Shown: positions 1-9,231 of the stretch, piece after piece | Layout: each line of letters opens with the position of its first letter | Position numbering within the stretch: position 1 is the first letter of the stretch | Assembly (NCBI GenBank): GCA_934293575.1 | Contig: CAKQYU010000001.1 | Coordinates: 62,001 to 126,000, forward strand | DNA: 64,000 nucleotides | Source: an uncultured Lachnospiraceae bacterium | GTDB lineage: Bacteria; Bacillota; Clostridia; Lachnospirales; Lachnospiraceae | Direction of reading: 5' to 3' | Notes under the pieces: generated by a model | Told to the model about the DNA's origin: nothing | The model's input: only the letters and a program-made list of their open reading frames with translations | The model's database searches: none | Position numbers and translations under genes: made by a program

Positions 1-2229
1 CTTTTGGTAATACTATGCACTCCATTTCTTTTTTATCGAAGCAAAAAAGATAAACACTTAAGCAGAATCTGGAATAGTGGTATAATTGCGTTTTTGTTAG
101 GAGTTGCCTGCGTGATGTATCTTTCCGGAAAGGTTCAAATTTTACAAAGTACATACGAAAAAGAGATTGCATTTTACGGAAAGGTAATATCCGGAGAAGT
201 AAAAAATACAAACTATTACTACACATTACATTTAAAACAACTGACCATAGGAGAACAGTCCTATCTGATGAACCAGAATATACGGTTAGCTGCAAAACAG
301 GATATGGATTTATATCCGGGGGATGTAATATGGGGAACGGGAACAGGAAAAGCTTATCGAAGGGCTTCTAATCCGGGTGGATATGATGAACAAAGCTATC
401 AGTATTCCAATGGGAATTATCTGGATTTGGAATCTGTAAGGATAATAAAGAAAAAATGTTTTCCTTTTGGTTTACGTTATCTGCTATTTCAACTGCGGTC
501 AAAATTGACCGGTATCTATCAAAATATATTGCCGGAGAAAGAGGCATCCTTAGCAGCAGCTATGGTATTGGGAGACAAGCAGAATCTGGATACGGATATA
601 AAACAGATGTATCAGAAAAACGGAATTGCACATTTGCTGGCAATTTCCGGACTGCATATTGCAATGATTGGAGGAACTCTATATCGGTTATTAAGAAAAT
701 GGATCGGAGGTTATGTAATTCCGGTAGGAACCGGAATTGTGTTTGTCCTGTTTTATGGAATGCTTACGGGATTGGCAGGTGCAACCTGCAGGGCAGCAGT
801 GATGCTAAGTCTTTCGTTTGTTGCAGATTTGACCGGAAGAAAATACGATTTAATTTCATCACTTTTTATTGCACTTTTTTTGATGCTGGCAAAAAATCCT
901 TATCAGATGACGCAGACCGGATTTTTACTTTCTTTTGGTGCTATTTTGGGAATTGCGGTGATTTATCCCATTTGGAATTTATGGATAGAAAATTTGCCGA
1001 AATGGACGGATGCGTTATTTGTCAGTATCAGTGTGCAGTTGATACTGATACCGGTTATGCTCTATTATTTTTATGAGATTCCGGTATATGGAGTTTTTTT
1101 GAATGTATTGGTCATTCCGATGATGGGTGTTTTGCTGGCATGTCTGATTCTTGCCGGATTGGTGGGACTTTTTAACCTGTCGGTAGCAAGCTGTATTGTT
1201 ATTCCGGTAAGGATTATTTTTAAATTATATGAAATTTTGTGCGGACTATGGGAACGGATACCGGGAAATATCTTTTGTATGGGACGACCGGATAAAGGAT
1301 GGATGATTGGATATTACGGTATTCTTATTTTACTTTTGCTTTACACTTATTTCGGTAAGCGGAAATGGAGAGTTTTTATCCTTTATTGTTGTTTTCTTTT
1401 GCTTTTTTTCTGCTATCCGGTTGTGGAAAGACAGGACTTATTCATCTGTATGTTTGATGTAGGACAGGGAGACGGTATATATATAAGAACACCGGAACAG
1501 GATAATATTCTGGTGGATGGGGGAAGCAGTTCGCAAAAAAACATCGGAACGTATATATTAAAAAACGGACTAAAATATTATGGCTGCAACCATCTAGACT
1601 ATGTTATCGTAACGCATAGTGACAGTGACCATTACAGTGGAATTTCTGAATTGCTGGAAAATGCTGTTTTGCCGATTGATAATCTGATTTTGCCGGATAT
1701 TCAAAATCCGGATGCAGCGTATTTACAGTTGGAAAAATTGGCAGAAAAAAGAGGGTGCCGGGTGTATCATATGAAGGAAGAAGATCAACTTGTATTCGGA
1801 AAGGTTCGTATGGAATGTTTTAATCCACAGAACATTTCGTACGAGGATAAAAATACAGGGAGTCTTGTGTTCTGGTTGAATTTCAAAGAATTTGATATGC
1901 TGCTTACCGGAGATATGGATTCCTCTGTAGAAAAACGTTTGGAAAACAGGTTATCAGAATCAGCGAAAAAAGGCTTGGATGTGTTAAAGGTTGCACATCA
2001 TGGTTCGGATACAGCTTCTTCCAAAGATTTTCTGGAAAAACTTCAGCCTGCGTTTGCATGTATCAGTGTGGGCAGTCAAAACAGATACGGACATCCTCAT
2101 GCACAGACGATAGAGAATTTGGAAGCGGTTCATACAGGTATTTTTCGTACAGACAGGCAAGGTGCTATCTGTATACATACGGATGGTGCTACGATGGATA
2201 TTTGTGGTTATTTGGATGAGAAAAGTTGA
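1..2229 (+). CDS. comEC: ComEC/Rec2-family DNA uptake channel protein (5' end may lie outside the window)
   Basis: ComEC forms the membrane channel that brings single-stranded transforming DNA into the cytoplasm. The frame is open to the left edge, so the true start may be upstream; the first usable start here is TTG at 4, giving about 741 residues, close to the usual family length. Order seen: hydrophobic N-terminal segments, a soluble OB-like stretch, the competence domain with the motif HLLAISGLHIAMIGG (about residues 211-225), many membrane spans, then a metallo-beta-lactamase-like C-terminal domain with DVGQGDG, THSDSDHYSG and KVAHHGSD. It is followed at 28-55 bp by holA, the standard Firmicutes arrangement. 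Whether the cell is naturally competent cannot be judged from this gene alone. Confidence 0.93.
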   Translation, partial: LLVILCTPFLFYRSKKDKHLSRIWNSGIIAFLLGVACVMYLSGKVQILQSTYEKEIAFYGKVISGEVKNTNYYYTLHLKQLTIGEQSYLMNQNIRLAAKQDMDLYPGDVIWGTGTGKAYRRASNPGGYDEQSYQYSNGNYLDLESVRIIKKKCFPFGLRYLLFQLRSKLTGIYQNILPEKEASLAAAMVLGDKQNLDTDIKQMYQKNGIAHLLAISGLHIAMIGGTLYRLLRKWIGGYVIPVGTGIVFVLFYGMLTGLAGATCRAAVMLSLSFVADLTGRKYDLISSLFIALFLMLAKNPYQMTQTGFLLSFGAILGIAVIYPIWNLWIENLPKWTDALFVSISVQLILIPVMLYYFYEIPVYGVFLNVLVIPMMGVLLACLILAGLVGLFNLSVASCIVIPVRIIFKLYEILCGLWERIPGNIFCMGRPDKGWMIGYYGILILLLLYTYFGKRKWRVFILYCCFLLLFFCYPVVERQDLFICMFDVGQGDGIYIRTPEQDNILVDGGSSSQKNIGTYILKNGLKYYGCNHLDYVIVTHSDSDHYSGISELLENAVLPIDNLILPDIQNPDAAYLQLEKLAEKRGCRVYHMKEEDQLVFGKVRMECFNPQNISYEDKNTGSLVFWLNFKEFDMLLTGDMDSSVEKRLENRLSESAKKGLDVLKVAHHGSDTASSKDFLEKLQPAFACISVGSQNRYGHPHAQTIENLEAVHTGIFRTDRQGAICIHTDGATMDICGYLDEKS

Positions 2230-2283
2230 TTAAATAGTTTGGCTGTAGTAGAATAAATGCATGATTACAGGCAGGGTGATTTT

Positions 2284-3264
2284 ATGGATACAATGAACAA
2301 ACAACTGAAAAGTGGAGAGCTTTTGCATGTATATTTATTGTACGGAGAGGAAAGCTACCTAAAAAAACAATATCGTGACAAACTGACAGATGCCCTGATT
2401 TCAAAAGAAGATACCATGAATTACAATTATTTTGAAGGAAATAAGACGGATGTATCGAATGTGGCAGATTTAGGTGCAACGCTTCCTTTTTTCTCGGAAC
2501 ACAGAGTATTGGTATTGGAAAATACCGGATGGTTTAAAAAGGCACCGGAAGATATTGAAAACCGGATAGGTGAATTCCCGGATTCCACCTATATGATTTT
2601 TGTTGAAAATGAAGTAGATAAAAGAAATCGACTTTACAAATGGGTTGCGAAGAATGGATATGCATCTGAGTTAAAGACACCGACCGGTTCTATGTTGATT
2701 AAATGGGTTACCAAGAATTGTAAGGACGAGGGCAAACAGATAGACGTAGAAACGATTCGATTTCTGGTAACACATATGGGTTCGGATATGATGATGCTGC
2801 GGAACGAATTGGATAAGCTGTTTGCGTATTGTCAGGATAAAGCAGAGATTACAATTGATGACGTGAAAGCAGTCTGTATCAGTCAGGCAGTCGAGAAACT
2901 TTACAAAATGATAGATGCAATCAGTGAAAAGAATCAAAAAGACGCATTATCACTTTATCATGACCTGTTAGTATTGCGGGAACCGGCAATGCGAATCCTG
3001 TTTAATCTAACGCGTCATTTTAAAGGATTGATGGAGCTGTCGGCAATGACATCGACATCTTACACGAATAAGGAATTAGCCGGTCTTTGCGGAATTCAGG
3101 AGTTTGCAGTGAAAAAAAGCCGGGCACAGGCAGGCAACTATACATATGAGCAATTAAGGAATATGGTAGAACTTTGTCAGACAACGGATTATTCCATTAA
3201 AACCGGAAAGGTATCGGATGTTGTTGGGGTAGAATTACTGATTGTGGGATTTTCTCAAAAATAA
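2284..3264 (+). CDS. holA: DNA polymerase III subunit delta
   Basis: HolA is the clamp-loader subunit that opens the beta sliding clamp during replication. The protein has the family opening, with LLHVYLLYGEESYLKKQ near the N-terminus (a degenerate P-loop region), followed by the AAA+-like lid and a helical C-terminal collar domain. About 326 residues, the usual size. I chose ATG 2284 because AGGGTGAT lies just upstream; the frame continues to an ATG at 2257 that has no good ribosome binding site. It follows comEC and converges on rpsT, sharing a bidirectional terminator. Confidence 0.93.
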   Translation: MDTMNKQLKSGELLHVYLLYGEESYLKKQYRDKLTDALISKEDTMNYNYFEGNKTDVSNVADLGATLPFFSEHRVLVLENTGWFKKAPEDIENRIGEFPDSTYMIFVENEVDKRNRLYKWVAKNGYASELKTPTGSMLIKWVTKNCKDEGKQIDVETIRFLVTHMGSDMMMLRNELDKLFAYCQDKAEITIDDVKAVCISQAVEKLYKMIDAISEKNQKDALSLYHDLLVLREPAMRILFNLTRHFKGLMELSAMTSTSYTNKELAGLCGIQEFAVKKSRAQAGNYTYEQLRNMVELCQTTDYSIKTGKVSDVVGVELLIVGFSQK

Positions 3265-3312
3265 AAAAACCATTGTTTTCTGTGAGATGAAAACAATGGT
3301 TTTAATTTTTTT
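3264..3312. terminator. Bidirectional rho-independent terminator between holA and rpsT
   Basis: The arms AAAACCATTGTTTTC (3266-3280) and GAAAACAATGGTTTT (3289-3303) are perfectly complementary around an 8-nt loop. A-rich sequence precedes the stem and T-rich sequence follows it, so it can stop transcripts from both convergent genes. Confidence 0.9.
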
Positions 3313-3315
3313 GTC

Positions 3316-3579
3316 TTATGCCATTTTATTTACAACTGCTGATAAACGAGAAATCTTTCTTGATGCTGTGTTCTTATGAAGAATTCCCTTTGATGCAGCC
3401 TTGCTGATTTCAGAAGTACAAACCTTTAACTGAGCTTCAGCGGCAGCCTTATCACCTGAAGCAACAGCCTGATCAAACTTCTTAAGGATAGTTTTTAATT
3501 TTGATTTTGCAGCTTTATTTCTAGCTGTCTTTGTCTCGATAACTTTGATTCTCTTCTTTGCAGATTTGATATTTGCCAA
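3316..3579 (-). CDS. rpsT: 30S ribosomal protein S20, TTG start
   Basis: S20 is a primary 16S rRNA-binding protein of the small subunit. The protein is 87 residues and very rich in Lys and Ala, with the family N-terminus ANIKSAKKRIKV. The frame extends to an ATG at 3594, but that ATG lies inside the Shine-Dalgarno sequence. On the minus strand GGAGGTG is followed at 6 nt by TTG (3577-3579) and then the conserved ANIKSAKK, so TTG is the start. The gene is transcribed alone, opposite to holA and divergent from gpr, from a near-consensus promoter at 3670-3698. Confidence 0.96.
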   Translation of the reverse strand: MANIKSAKKRIKVIETKTARNKAAKSKLKTILKKFDQAVASGDKAAAEAQLKVCTSEISKAASKGILHKNTASRKISRLSAVVNKMA

Positions 3580-3669
3580 ATCAGACACCTCCATTAAAAT
3601 AAAATTATTGTATATTTAAGGTTTTACATTAAAACCAGACACGGTCATATAACGTAAACATACTTGAAT

Positions 3670-3698
3670 ATAATACAAAAATACTGTGATTCTGTCAA
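3670..3698 (-). promoter_or_regulatory. Sigma-A promoter of rpsT
   Basis: On the minus strand TTGACA (3693-3698) is separated by exactly 17 nt from TATTAT (3670-3675). The transcript would carry a leader of roughly 85 nt before the TTG start. It is a strong housekeeping promoter, fitting a ribosomal protein gene. Confidence 0.8.
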
Positions 3699-3764
3699 TA
3701 TTATTTTTTGGAAAACAGGAATATTTTACTAAAAAATAAAAAACAGGATGAAATTTGTAATTAT

Positions 3765-3774
3765 GGATAAACTT
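3765..3774 (+). promoter_or_regulatory. Possible sigma-F/G-type -10 element of gpr
   Basis: GGATAAACTT fits the GGnnAnAnT pattern described for forespore sigma-F -10 elements, and gpr is forespore-expressed in Bacillus. The matching -35 region is weak (AGGAT about 15 nt upstream), so this is only a suggestion. Confidence 0.3.
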
Positions 3775-3811
3775 TGTATGAAAGGTAAAGTTTGTATAAG
3801 GAGGAAAAAGA

Positions 3812-4717
3812 ATGCGTGGCAGAACTGACCTTGCGGTGGAAATGAAGGAGGATATACAAAGTGATGAGCCGATTTCCGGAGTACATGTAATGACCCGTAA
3901 CAATGGCGATACCGATATTAAGGAAGTCCGGATTGTGGTGGAAAATGAACAGGGAGCAAACAATCTGGGAAAACCGATAGGTACCTATATTACTCTGGAA
4001 AGCGAAGATTTAAGAAGAGAGGATGAAAGCTTTCATCAGCCGATGATGGAAGTTTTAGCAAAACATTTACGGCAATTTATTGGCACAAAAACCAAAATTA
4101 TGGTGGCGGGGTTAGGAAACCGGGATGTAACTCCGGATGCATTGGGACCATTGGTAATTGATAATTTATATGTAACCAGACATTTATTAAGTGAAGGGAT
4201 TATTACAAGGAGTGTAGAATTAAGTGCAATTGCTCCGGGCGTTATGGCACAGACCGGAATGGAATCGGTTACGATATTGAAAGCTTTGGTTGATGAGATA
4301 AAGCCGGAACTGGTTATCGTTATAGATGCGTTAGCGGCAAGAGATTCCGACCGGTTAAACAAAACAATCCAGCTGGCAGATACCGGTATCACACCGGGTT
4401 CCGGGGTTGGAAATCATAGAAATGCAATTAATAAAGAAAGTATCGGAGTTCCGGTTTTGGCAATCGGAGTGCCGACCGTTATATCCGTTCCGACCATTGT
4501 CAATGATGCAATGGATAAACTGGTAGAAACCATTGGAAAGCAGACAACAAAGCATGTCTTAAAAAAATTTAACGAAGAAGAACGTTATCAGCTGGCATGT
4601 GAAATGGTATCTCCTTATCTTGAAAAAATGTTTGTGACTCCAAAGGACATTGACCAGGCGGTAAAAAGAATCAGTTATACGATATCGGAAGCCATTAATA
4701 CAGCGGCATTAACGTAA
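3812..4717 (+). CDS. gpr: Germination protease GPR
   Basis: GPR (peptidase family A25) degrades the small acid-soluble spore proteins that protect spore DNA, releasing amino acids at germination. It is made as a zymogen in the forespore. The N-terminus contains RTDLAVE, the segment around the self-processing site, leaving only a very short propeptide. Conserved segments include VAGLGNRDVTPDALGP (about residues 95-110) and VIDALAARDSDRLN with the acidic residues expected in this family. It is 301 residues, slightly shorter than Bacillus GPR (about 370). ATG 3812 follows an excellent AAGGAGG. The next gene is spoIIP, as in most spore-formers. Confidence 0.95.
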   Translation: MRGRTDLAVEMKEDIQSDEPISGVHVMTRNNGDTDIKEVRIVVENEQGANNLGKPIGTYITLESEDLRREDESFHQPMMEVLAKHLRQFIGTKTKIMVAGLGNRDVTPDALGPLVIDNLYVTRHLLSEGIITRSVELSAIAPGVMAQTGMESVTILKALVDEIKPELVIVIDALAARDSDRLNKTIQLADTGITPGSGVGNHRNAINKESIGVPVLAIGVPTVISVPTIVNDAMDKLVETIGKQTTKHVLKKFNEEERYQLACEMVSPYLEKMFVTPKDIDQAVKRISYTISEAINTAALT

Positions 4718-4723
4718 CAGGTT

Positions 4724-4753
4724 GTCATATTTATTTTCCGTTCTTAATAAAAT
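4724..4753 (+). promoter_or_regulatory. Candidate sigma-E promoter of spoIIP
   Basis: GTCATATT (4724-4731), a good match to the sigma-E -35 element, is followed after 14 nt by AATAAAAT (4746-4753), which matches 6 of 8 positions of CATACAAT. SpoIIP is a mother-cell sigma-E gene in Bacillus. The expected transcription start would fall at or near the ATG at 4760. Confidence 0.5.
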
Positions 4754-4759
4754 AGTAGT

Positions 4760-5926
4760 ATGGGAAAATATAATTATCGCAGTTATCAATCGAAATATCA
4801 TATAAAAAATGTCAGGATAAGGGTGTTGGCATTAGCAGCATTTATGGGACTTTTGTTGTTAAAAAGTCCCGAACCCTCAAAACAGGGAGAAGAGATTACA
4901 TGGGGGCGGATGACATCGGTTATGTTGCCGCTTCTTACATATAAGGAAGAAAACGGAAATCCGGATATGGTATATGCTTCAAAGTACGAAGTACCGGAGT
5001 GGTTTTATGAAGATGAGAATGCACCGGAAAGTGATACCCTGTCAGAAGCATCCATGCAGGAAAAAATGGTGGCGGAGACGGAAAAACCGCAAATTCAGGA
5101 GACAACGGCGGGTATAACTTCCTATACAAAAGAACAACTTGCTCAACCCAATTTTTTATTGGAACATATTTTTGTGGTGGATAGTAACACAAGTATGGCA
5201 GCGGATGAAATCAGTCTTGATAATTTGTTGAACGATTCCGTAAGGGTTGAGAATTTAACATATGATTCGGAAAGCGGAATTGAAAATGCACCGCCTAAGA
5301 TTTTAATTTATCATACGCACGGCTCGGAAAGTTTCGTAGACAGCAGACCGAATGAAAAGGAGGATACGATTGTAGGTGTCGGAAGTTATCTGACCGAAAT
5401 TTTGGAAAACGAATATCACATTCCGGTTTACCATGACGAAACGGCATATGATGTGATTGACGGAAAACTGGACCGCAGTAAGGCGTATGAGAACGCATAT
5501 GCCAATATAACAAAGATATTAGCGGATAATCCGTCCATTGAGGTTGTAATTGATTTGCACCGGGATGGAGTGGAAGAGGAAACCCATCTGGTCACAACGG
5601 TGAATGAAAAACCGACTGCCAAGATTATGTTTTTAAATGGTGTGAGCAGGTCAAATATGAATGGTGATATTGCATATTTGAATAATCCCAATAAAAAAAT
5701 GAATCTGGCATTTTCGTTTCAGATGTATTTAGCGGGGAAAGAAAAATACGGAGACTATATAAGAAAAATTTATGTCCGGAGCCTGCGGTATAATCTGCAT
5801 GTCATGCCAAGAACAACCCTGATAGAGGTGGGAGCACAGAATAATACATTGGAAGAAGAAAAAAACGCAATGGAACCGCTGGCAGATATATTAAATGCGG
5901 TTCTAAGCGGTGAGGATTCATTTTGA
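4760..5926 (+). CDS. spoIIP: Stage II sporulation protein P (peptidoglycan amidase/endopeptidase)
   Basis: SpoIIP is the membrane-anchored cell-wall hydrolase that, with SpoIID and SpoIIM, thins septal peptidoglycan and drives engulfment of the forespore. A single N-terminal membrane anchor lies at about residues 21-36. The catalytic amidase domain fills the C-terminal half with the zinc-ligand motif IYHTHGSESF, the central VIDLHRDGV and the terminal IEVGAQNNTLEE. Length 388 residues, normal. No clear Shine-Dalgarno sequence precedes ATG 4760, and the candidate promoter is almost on top of it, so the mRNA may be nearly leaderless. It sits between gpr and lepA, the conserved order. Confidence 0.95.
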   Translation: MGKYNYRSYQSKYHIKNVRIRVLALAAFMGLLLLKSPEPSKQGEEITWGRMTSVMLPLLTYKEENGNPDMVYASKYEVPEWFYEDENAPESDTLSEASMQEKMVAETEKPQIQETTAGITSYTKEQLAQPNFLLEHIFVVDSNTSMAADEISLDNLLNDSVRVENLTYDSESGIENAPPKILIYHTHGSESFVDSRPNEKEDTIVGVGSYLTEILENEYHIPVYHDETAYDVIDGKLDRSKAYENAYANITKILADNPSIEVVIDLHRDGVEEETHLVTTVNEKPTAKIMFLNGVSRSNMNGDIAYLNNPNKKMNLAFSFQMYLAGKEKYGDYIRKIYVRSLRYNLHVMPRTTLIEVGAQNNTLEEEKNAMEPLADILNAVLSGEDSF

Positions 5927-5998
5927 CGGTATAATAGATATATGATATACTCCAATCAGTTTTGTAAAATTGGAAATGATAGGAACAGGAGAAAATGT

Positions 5999-7813
5999 AT
6001 GGCACATATAGAGCAAAGTCATATTCGTAATTTTTGTATTGTAGCACATATTGACCATGGTAAATCAACACTGGCAGACCGTATTATTGAAAAAACAGGA
6101 TTACTGACCAGCCGCGAGATGCAGGCGCAGGTGCTTGATAATATGGATTTGGAACGGGAAAGAGGCATTACGATTAAAGCACAGGCTGTGCGTATTGTAT
6201 ATAAGGCAAAAAATGGTGAAGAATACATTTTTAATCTGATTGATACACCGGGTCATGTGGATTTTAATTATGAGGTATCAAGAAGTCTTGCCGCATGTGA
6301 AGGTGCAATTTTAGTGGTGGATGCTGCACAGGGAATTGAAGCGCAGACGTTGGCGAATGTTTATCTGGCACTGGATAATGACTTGGAGGTAATGCCGGTT
6401 ATCAATAAAATTGATTTACCGAGTGCGGAGCCTGAGCGGGTTGTGAATGAAATTGAAGATGTGATTGGAATTGAAGCAATGGATGCGCCTTTGATTTCGG
6501 CAAAGACGGGACTTAACATTGACCAGGTATTGGAGCAGATTGTCGAAAAGATTCCGGCACCTTCCGGACAGGTGGACGGTCCGTTTAAGGCGCTGATTTT
6601 CGACAGTAAGTATGATGCATATAAGGGCGTTATTATTTTCTGCCGTGTTTTTGACGGTGTCGTAAAAAAAGGTACAAGGATTAAAATGATGGCAACCAAA
6701 GCAGAGGTGGAAGTTGTTGAGGTTGGTATTTTCGGAGCGGGACAGTTTATTCCACAGGATGAATTATCTGCCGGAATGGTGGGATATATTACTGCCAGTT
6801 TAAAAGATGTAAAACAGACTCGTGTGGGTGATACTGTGACAGATGCGGATAATCCGTGCAGTGAGGCATTGCCGGGATATAAAAAGGTAAATCCGATGGT
6901 ATATTGCGGACTTTATCCGGCAGACGGAGCAAAATATCCGGATTTAAGAGATGCATTGGAAAAATTACAGTTAAATGATGCAGCGTTAAGCTATGAGCCG
7001 GAAACGTCGGTGGCTTTGGGATTTGGTTTCCGATGTGGTTTTTTAGGATTGTTACATCTGGAAATTATTCAGGAACGTCTGGAAAGAGAATATGATCTTG
7101 ATTTGGTAACGACAGCACCGGGTGTTGTTTACCGTGTTCATAAAACAGATGGAGAGATGATTGAATTGACCAATCCATCCAATCTTCCGGATCCGTCAAA
7201 AATAGAATATATGGAAGAGCCTTTTGTCAGTGCGGAGATTATGGTCGCAAAAGATTATGTTGGTGCGATTATGCAGCTGTGTCAGGAGCGCAGGGGTGTT
7301 TATAAGAGCATGGAATATATGGAAGAAACCAGGGCATTGCTTAAATATGATCTGCCGTTAAATGAGATTATTTATGATTTCTTTGATGCGTTAAAATCCC
7401 GTTCGAGAGGATATGCTTCCTTTGATTATGAAATGAGTGGATATGTTACTTCTAAATTGGTGAAGCTGGATATCCTGATTAACAAGGAAGAAGTGGATGC
7501 GCTATCCTTTATTGTCCATGAGGATACCGCTTATGAGCGCGGCAGAAAGATGTGCGAAAAATTAAAAGGTGAAATACCGAGACATTTGTTTGAAATACCG
7601 ATTCAGGCTGCGATTGGAAATAAAATTATAGCCAGAGAAACCATAAAAGCTTTGCGTAAGGATGTCCTTGCAAAATGCTATGGTGGTGATATTTCGCGTA
7701 AGAAGAAATTATTGGAAAAACAAAAAGAAGGAAAGAAGAGAATGCGTCAGGTGGGTAATGTAGAAATTCCGCAAAAGGCGTTTATGAGTGTATTGAAACT
7801 GGATGAAGAATAA
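5999..7813 (+). CDS. lepA: Elongation factor 4 (LepA), ribosomal back-translocating GTPase
   Basis: LepA is a translational GTPase related to EF-G that acts on stalled or misassembled ribosomes. The G domain shows AHIDHGKST (G1), the switch segment with RGITIK, DTPGH (G3), NKID (G4) and SAKTG (G5). Domains II and III follow, and the LepA-specific C-terminal domain ends in KRMRQVGNVEIPQKAFMSVL. I chose ATG 5999 (protein beginning MAHIEQSHIRNF, 604 residues, the usual length), which has AGGAG 7 nt upstream. The frame runs back to 5942 but that extension is not conserved and has no ribosome binding site. Confidence 0.97.
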   Translation: MAHIEQSHIRNFCIVAHIDHGKSTLADRIIEKTGLLTSREMQAQVLDNMDLERERGITIKAQAVRIVYKAKNGEEYIFNLIDTPGHVDFNYEVSRSLAACEGAILVVDAAQGIEAQTLANVYLALDNDLEVMPVINKIDLPSAEPERVVNEIEDVIGIEAMDAPLISAKTGLNIDQVLEQIVEKIPAPSGQVDGPFKALIFDSKYDAYKGVIIFCRVFDGVVKKGTRIKMMATKAEVEVVEVGIFGAGQFIPQDELSAGMVGYITASLKDVKQTRVGDTVTDADNPCSEALPGYKKVNPMVYCGLYPADGAKYPDLRDALEKLQLNDAALSYEPETSVALGFGFRCGFLGLLHLEIIQERLEREYDLDLVTTAPGVVYRVHKTDGEMIELTNPSNLPDPSKIEYMEEPFVSAEIMVAKDYVGAIMQLCQERRGVYKSMEYMEETRALLKYDLPLNEIIYDFFDALKSRSRGYASFDYEMSGYVTSKLVKLDILINKEEVDALSFIVHEDTAYERGRKMCEKLKGEIPRHLFEIPIQAAIGNKIIARETIKALRKDVLAKCYGGDISRKKKLLEKQKEGKKRMRQVGNVEIPQKAFMSVLKLDEE

Positions 7814-7834
7814 AGATACAGGAATGGATGGAAT

Positions 7835-9193
7835 ATGACGAAAGAAAAAACAGCAAGAGAACTTAGTCTGTATATTCATATTCCGTTTTGCAAACAAAAA
7901 TGTGCCTATTGTGATTTTTTGTCATTTGATCATTGTGGTAATCGTCTGCAAAAGGAATATGTGGATGCATTGATAAAGGAAATATCGGTTTATCAAAGTG
8001 TTTCTGCCGATTATATTGTTAAAACGATTTTCATAGGGGGCGGAACTCCTTCCTATATTGATTCGGAGTGGATTGTAAATATATTGGATACGGTGCGAAA
8101 TGTATTTTGTGTGGACGAGGATGCGGAGATTACAATCGAGGGAAATCCGGACAGCCTGACCAGACAACATTTAGCCGATTATAAGAAAGCGGGAATTAAC
8201 CGCATCAGTATCGGATTGCAAAGTGCCAATGCAAAAAGCCTGCAATGTTTGCAAAGAGTTCATAACTATGATCAGTTTGTGGCGGCATTTCAAAATGCCA
8301 GACAGGAGGGCTTTGCGAATATTAATGTAGATATTATGTCTGCACTTCCGGGAGAAACGATGGAAGATTATATCCGTACGCTGGCAAAAGTAGTGGAAAT
8401 GAATCCGGAGCATATTTCAGCTTACAGTTTGATTGTGGAGGAAAACACACCGTTGAGTGAAAATCAGGAACTGTTAAATCTGTTACCGTCGGAAGAATTG
8501 GACAGACAGATGTATAGCCGGACAAAAACATTACTGAAAAACAGTGGATATCAAAGATATGAGATATCAAATTACAGTAAACTGGGAATGGAATGTCGGC
8601 ATAATATCGTCTATTGGACCGGTGGGGAATATCTGGGAGTCGGACTTGGTGCCTCTTCTTATCTGAAAGTATATCTTTCTGACATGGAATGTAAGGAAGT
8701 TCGTTTTCATGGAGTGGAACAGATGGAGGAATACATTGGAAGATTTTCAAAGTGTGATGGTATGATGGAGGATGATTACACGAATCTGTACCATGAGATG
8801 GAAGAAGATTCCATGTATGAGATGGAAGATCTGTTTAACATGGGAATGTATGAAGAGGATGCATTTTCACCGGCCGAACAACATTTAAGGGAATATCGGA
8901 AACTTGAAGATAATCCAATGCTGGAATTCATAAGAGATTATTACAAGGATTTGTATTTTTTAAAACGTAAGGACAGAATGGAAGAAATGATGTTTTTGGG
9001 ATTGCGTATGATGCAGGGAGTATCGTTTGATGATTTCAAAGAACGGTTCAGCGTATCCATGCAGGCAATTTATGGTGACGTTTTAGAGAGAAATATACAA
9101 AGAGGCTTGCTTTTTCAGGAAAATGGTCGTATCTTTTTAAGTGAAAAGGGCATAGATGTCAGCAATATTGTTATGGCAGATTTTATGTTGTGA
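7835..9193 (+). CDS. hemW: HemW-type radical SAM protein (heme chaperone) with an internal insertion
   Basis: The radical SAM cluster motif YIHIPFCKQKCAYCDF places the 4Fe-4S cysteines at residues 19, 23 and 26 (CX3CX2C), followed by IFIGGGTPS and the HemN/HemW core. HemW proteins bind heme and probably deliver it to haemoproteins; they are often annotated as oxygen-independent coproporphyrinogen oxidases but lack that activity. The lepA-hemW-hrcA order supports HemW. At 452 residues it is roughly 65-70 longer than usual. The excess lies at about residues 308-378, an acidic, Met-rich stretch (many Glu, Asp and Met), before the C-terminal winged-helix part that begins near EEMMFLGLR. The reading frame is intact through the insertion. 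Confidence 0.88.
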   Translation: MTKEKTARELSLYIHIPFCKQKCAYCDFLSFDHCGNRLQKEYVDALIKEISVYQSVSADYIVKTIFIGGGTPSYIDSEWIVNILDTVRNVFCVDEDAEITIEGNPDSLTRQHLADYKKAGINRISIGLQSANAKSLQCLQRVHNYDQFVAAFQNARQEGFANINVDIMSALPGETMEDYIRTLAKVVEMNPEHISAYSLIVEENTPLSENQELLNLLPSEELDRQMYSRTKTLLKNSGYQRYEISNYSKLGMECRHNIVYWTGGEYLGVGLGASSYLKVYLSDMECKEVRFHGVEQMEEYIGRFSKCDGMMEDDYTNLYHEMEEDSMYEMEDLFNMGMYEEDAFSPAEQHLREYRKLEDNPMLEFIRDYYKDLYFLKRKDRMEEMMFLGLRMMQGVSFDDFKERFSVSMQAIYGDVLERNIQRGLLFQENGRIFLSEKGIDVSNIVMADFML

Positions 9194-9231
9194 TTTTTAT
9201 TCAAATAGTGAAATAGAAAGTGGAGAAAAAG

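Noticed and set aside
456..1076. Long alternative-frame open reading frame inside comEC
   Set aside because: It is a +frame shadow of comEC; its translation is Cys/Phe-rich and shows no family motif, while the comEC frame has clear motifs throughout.
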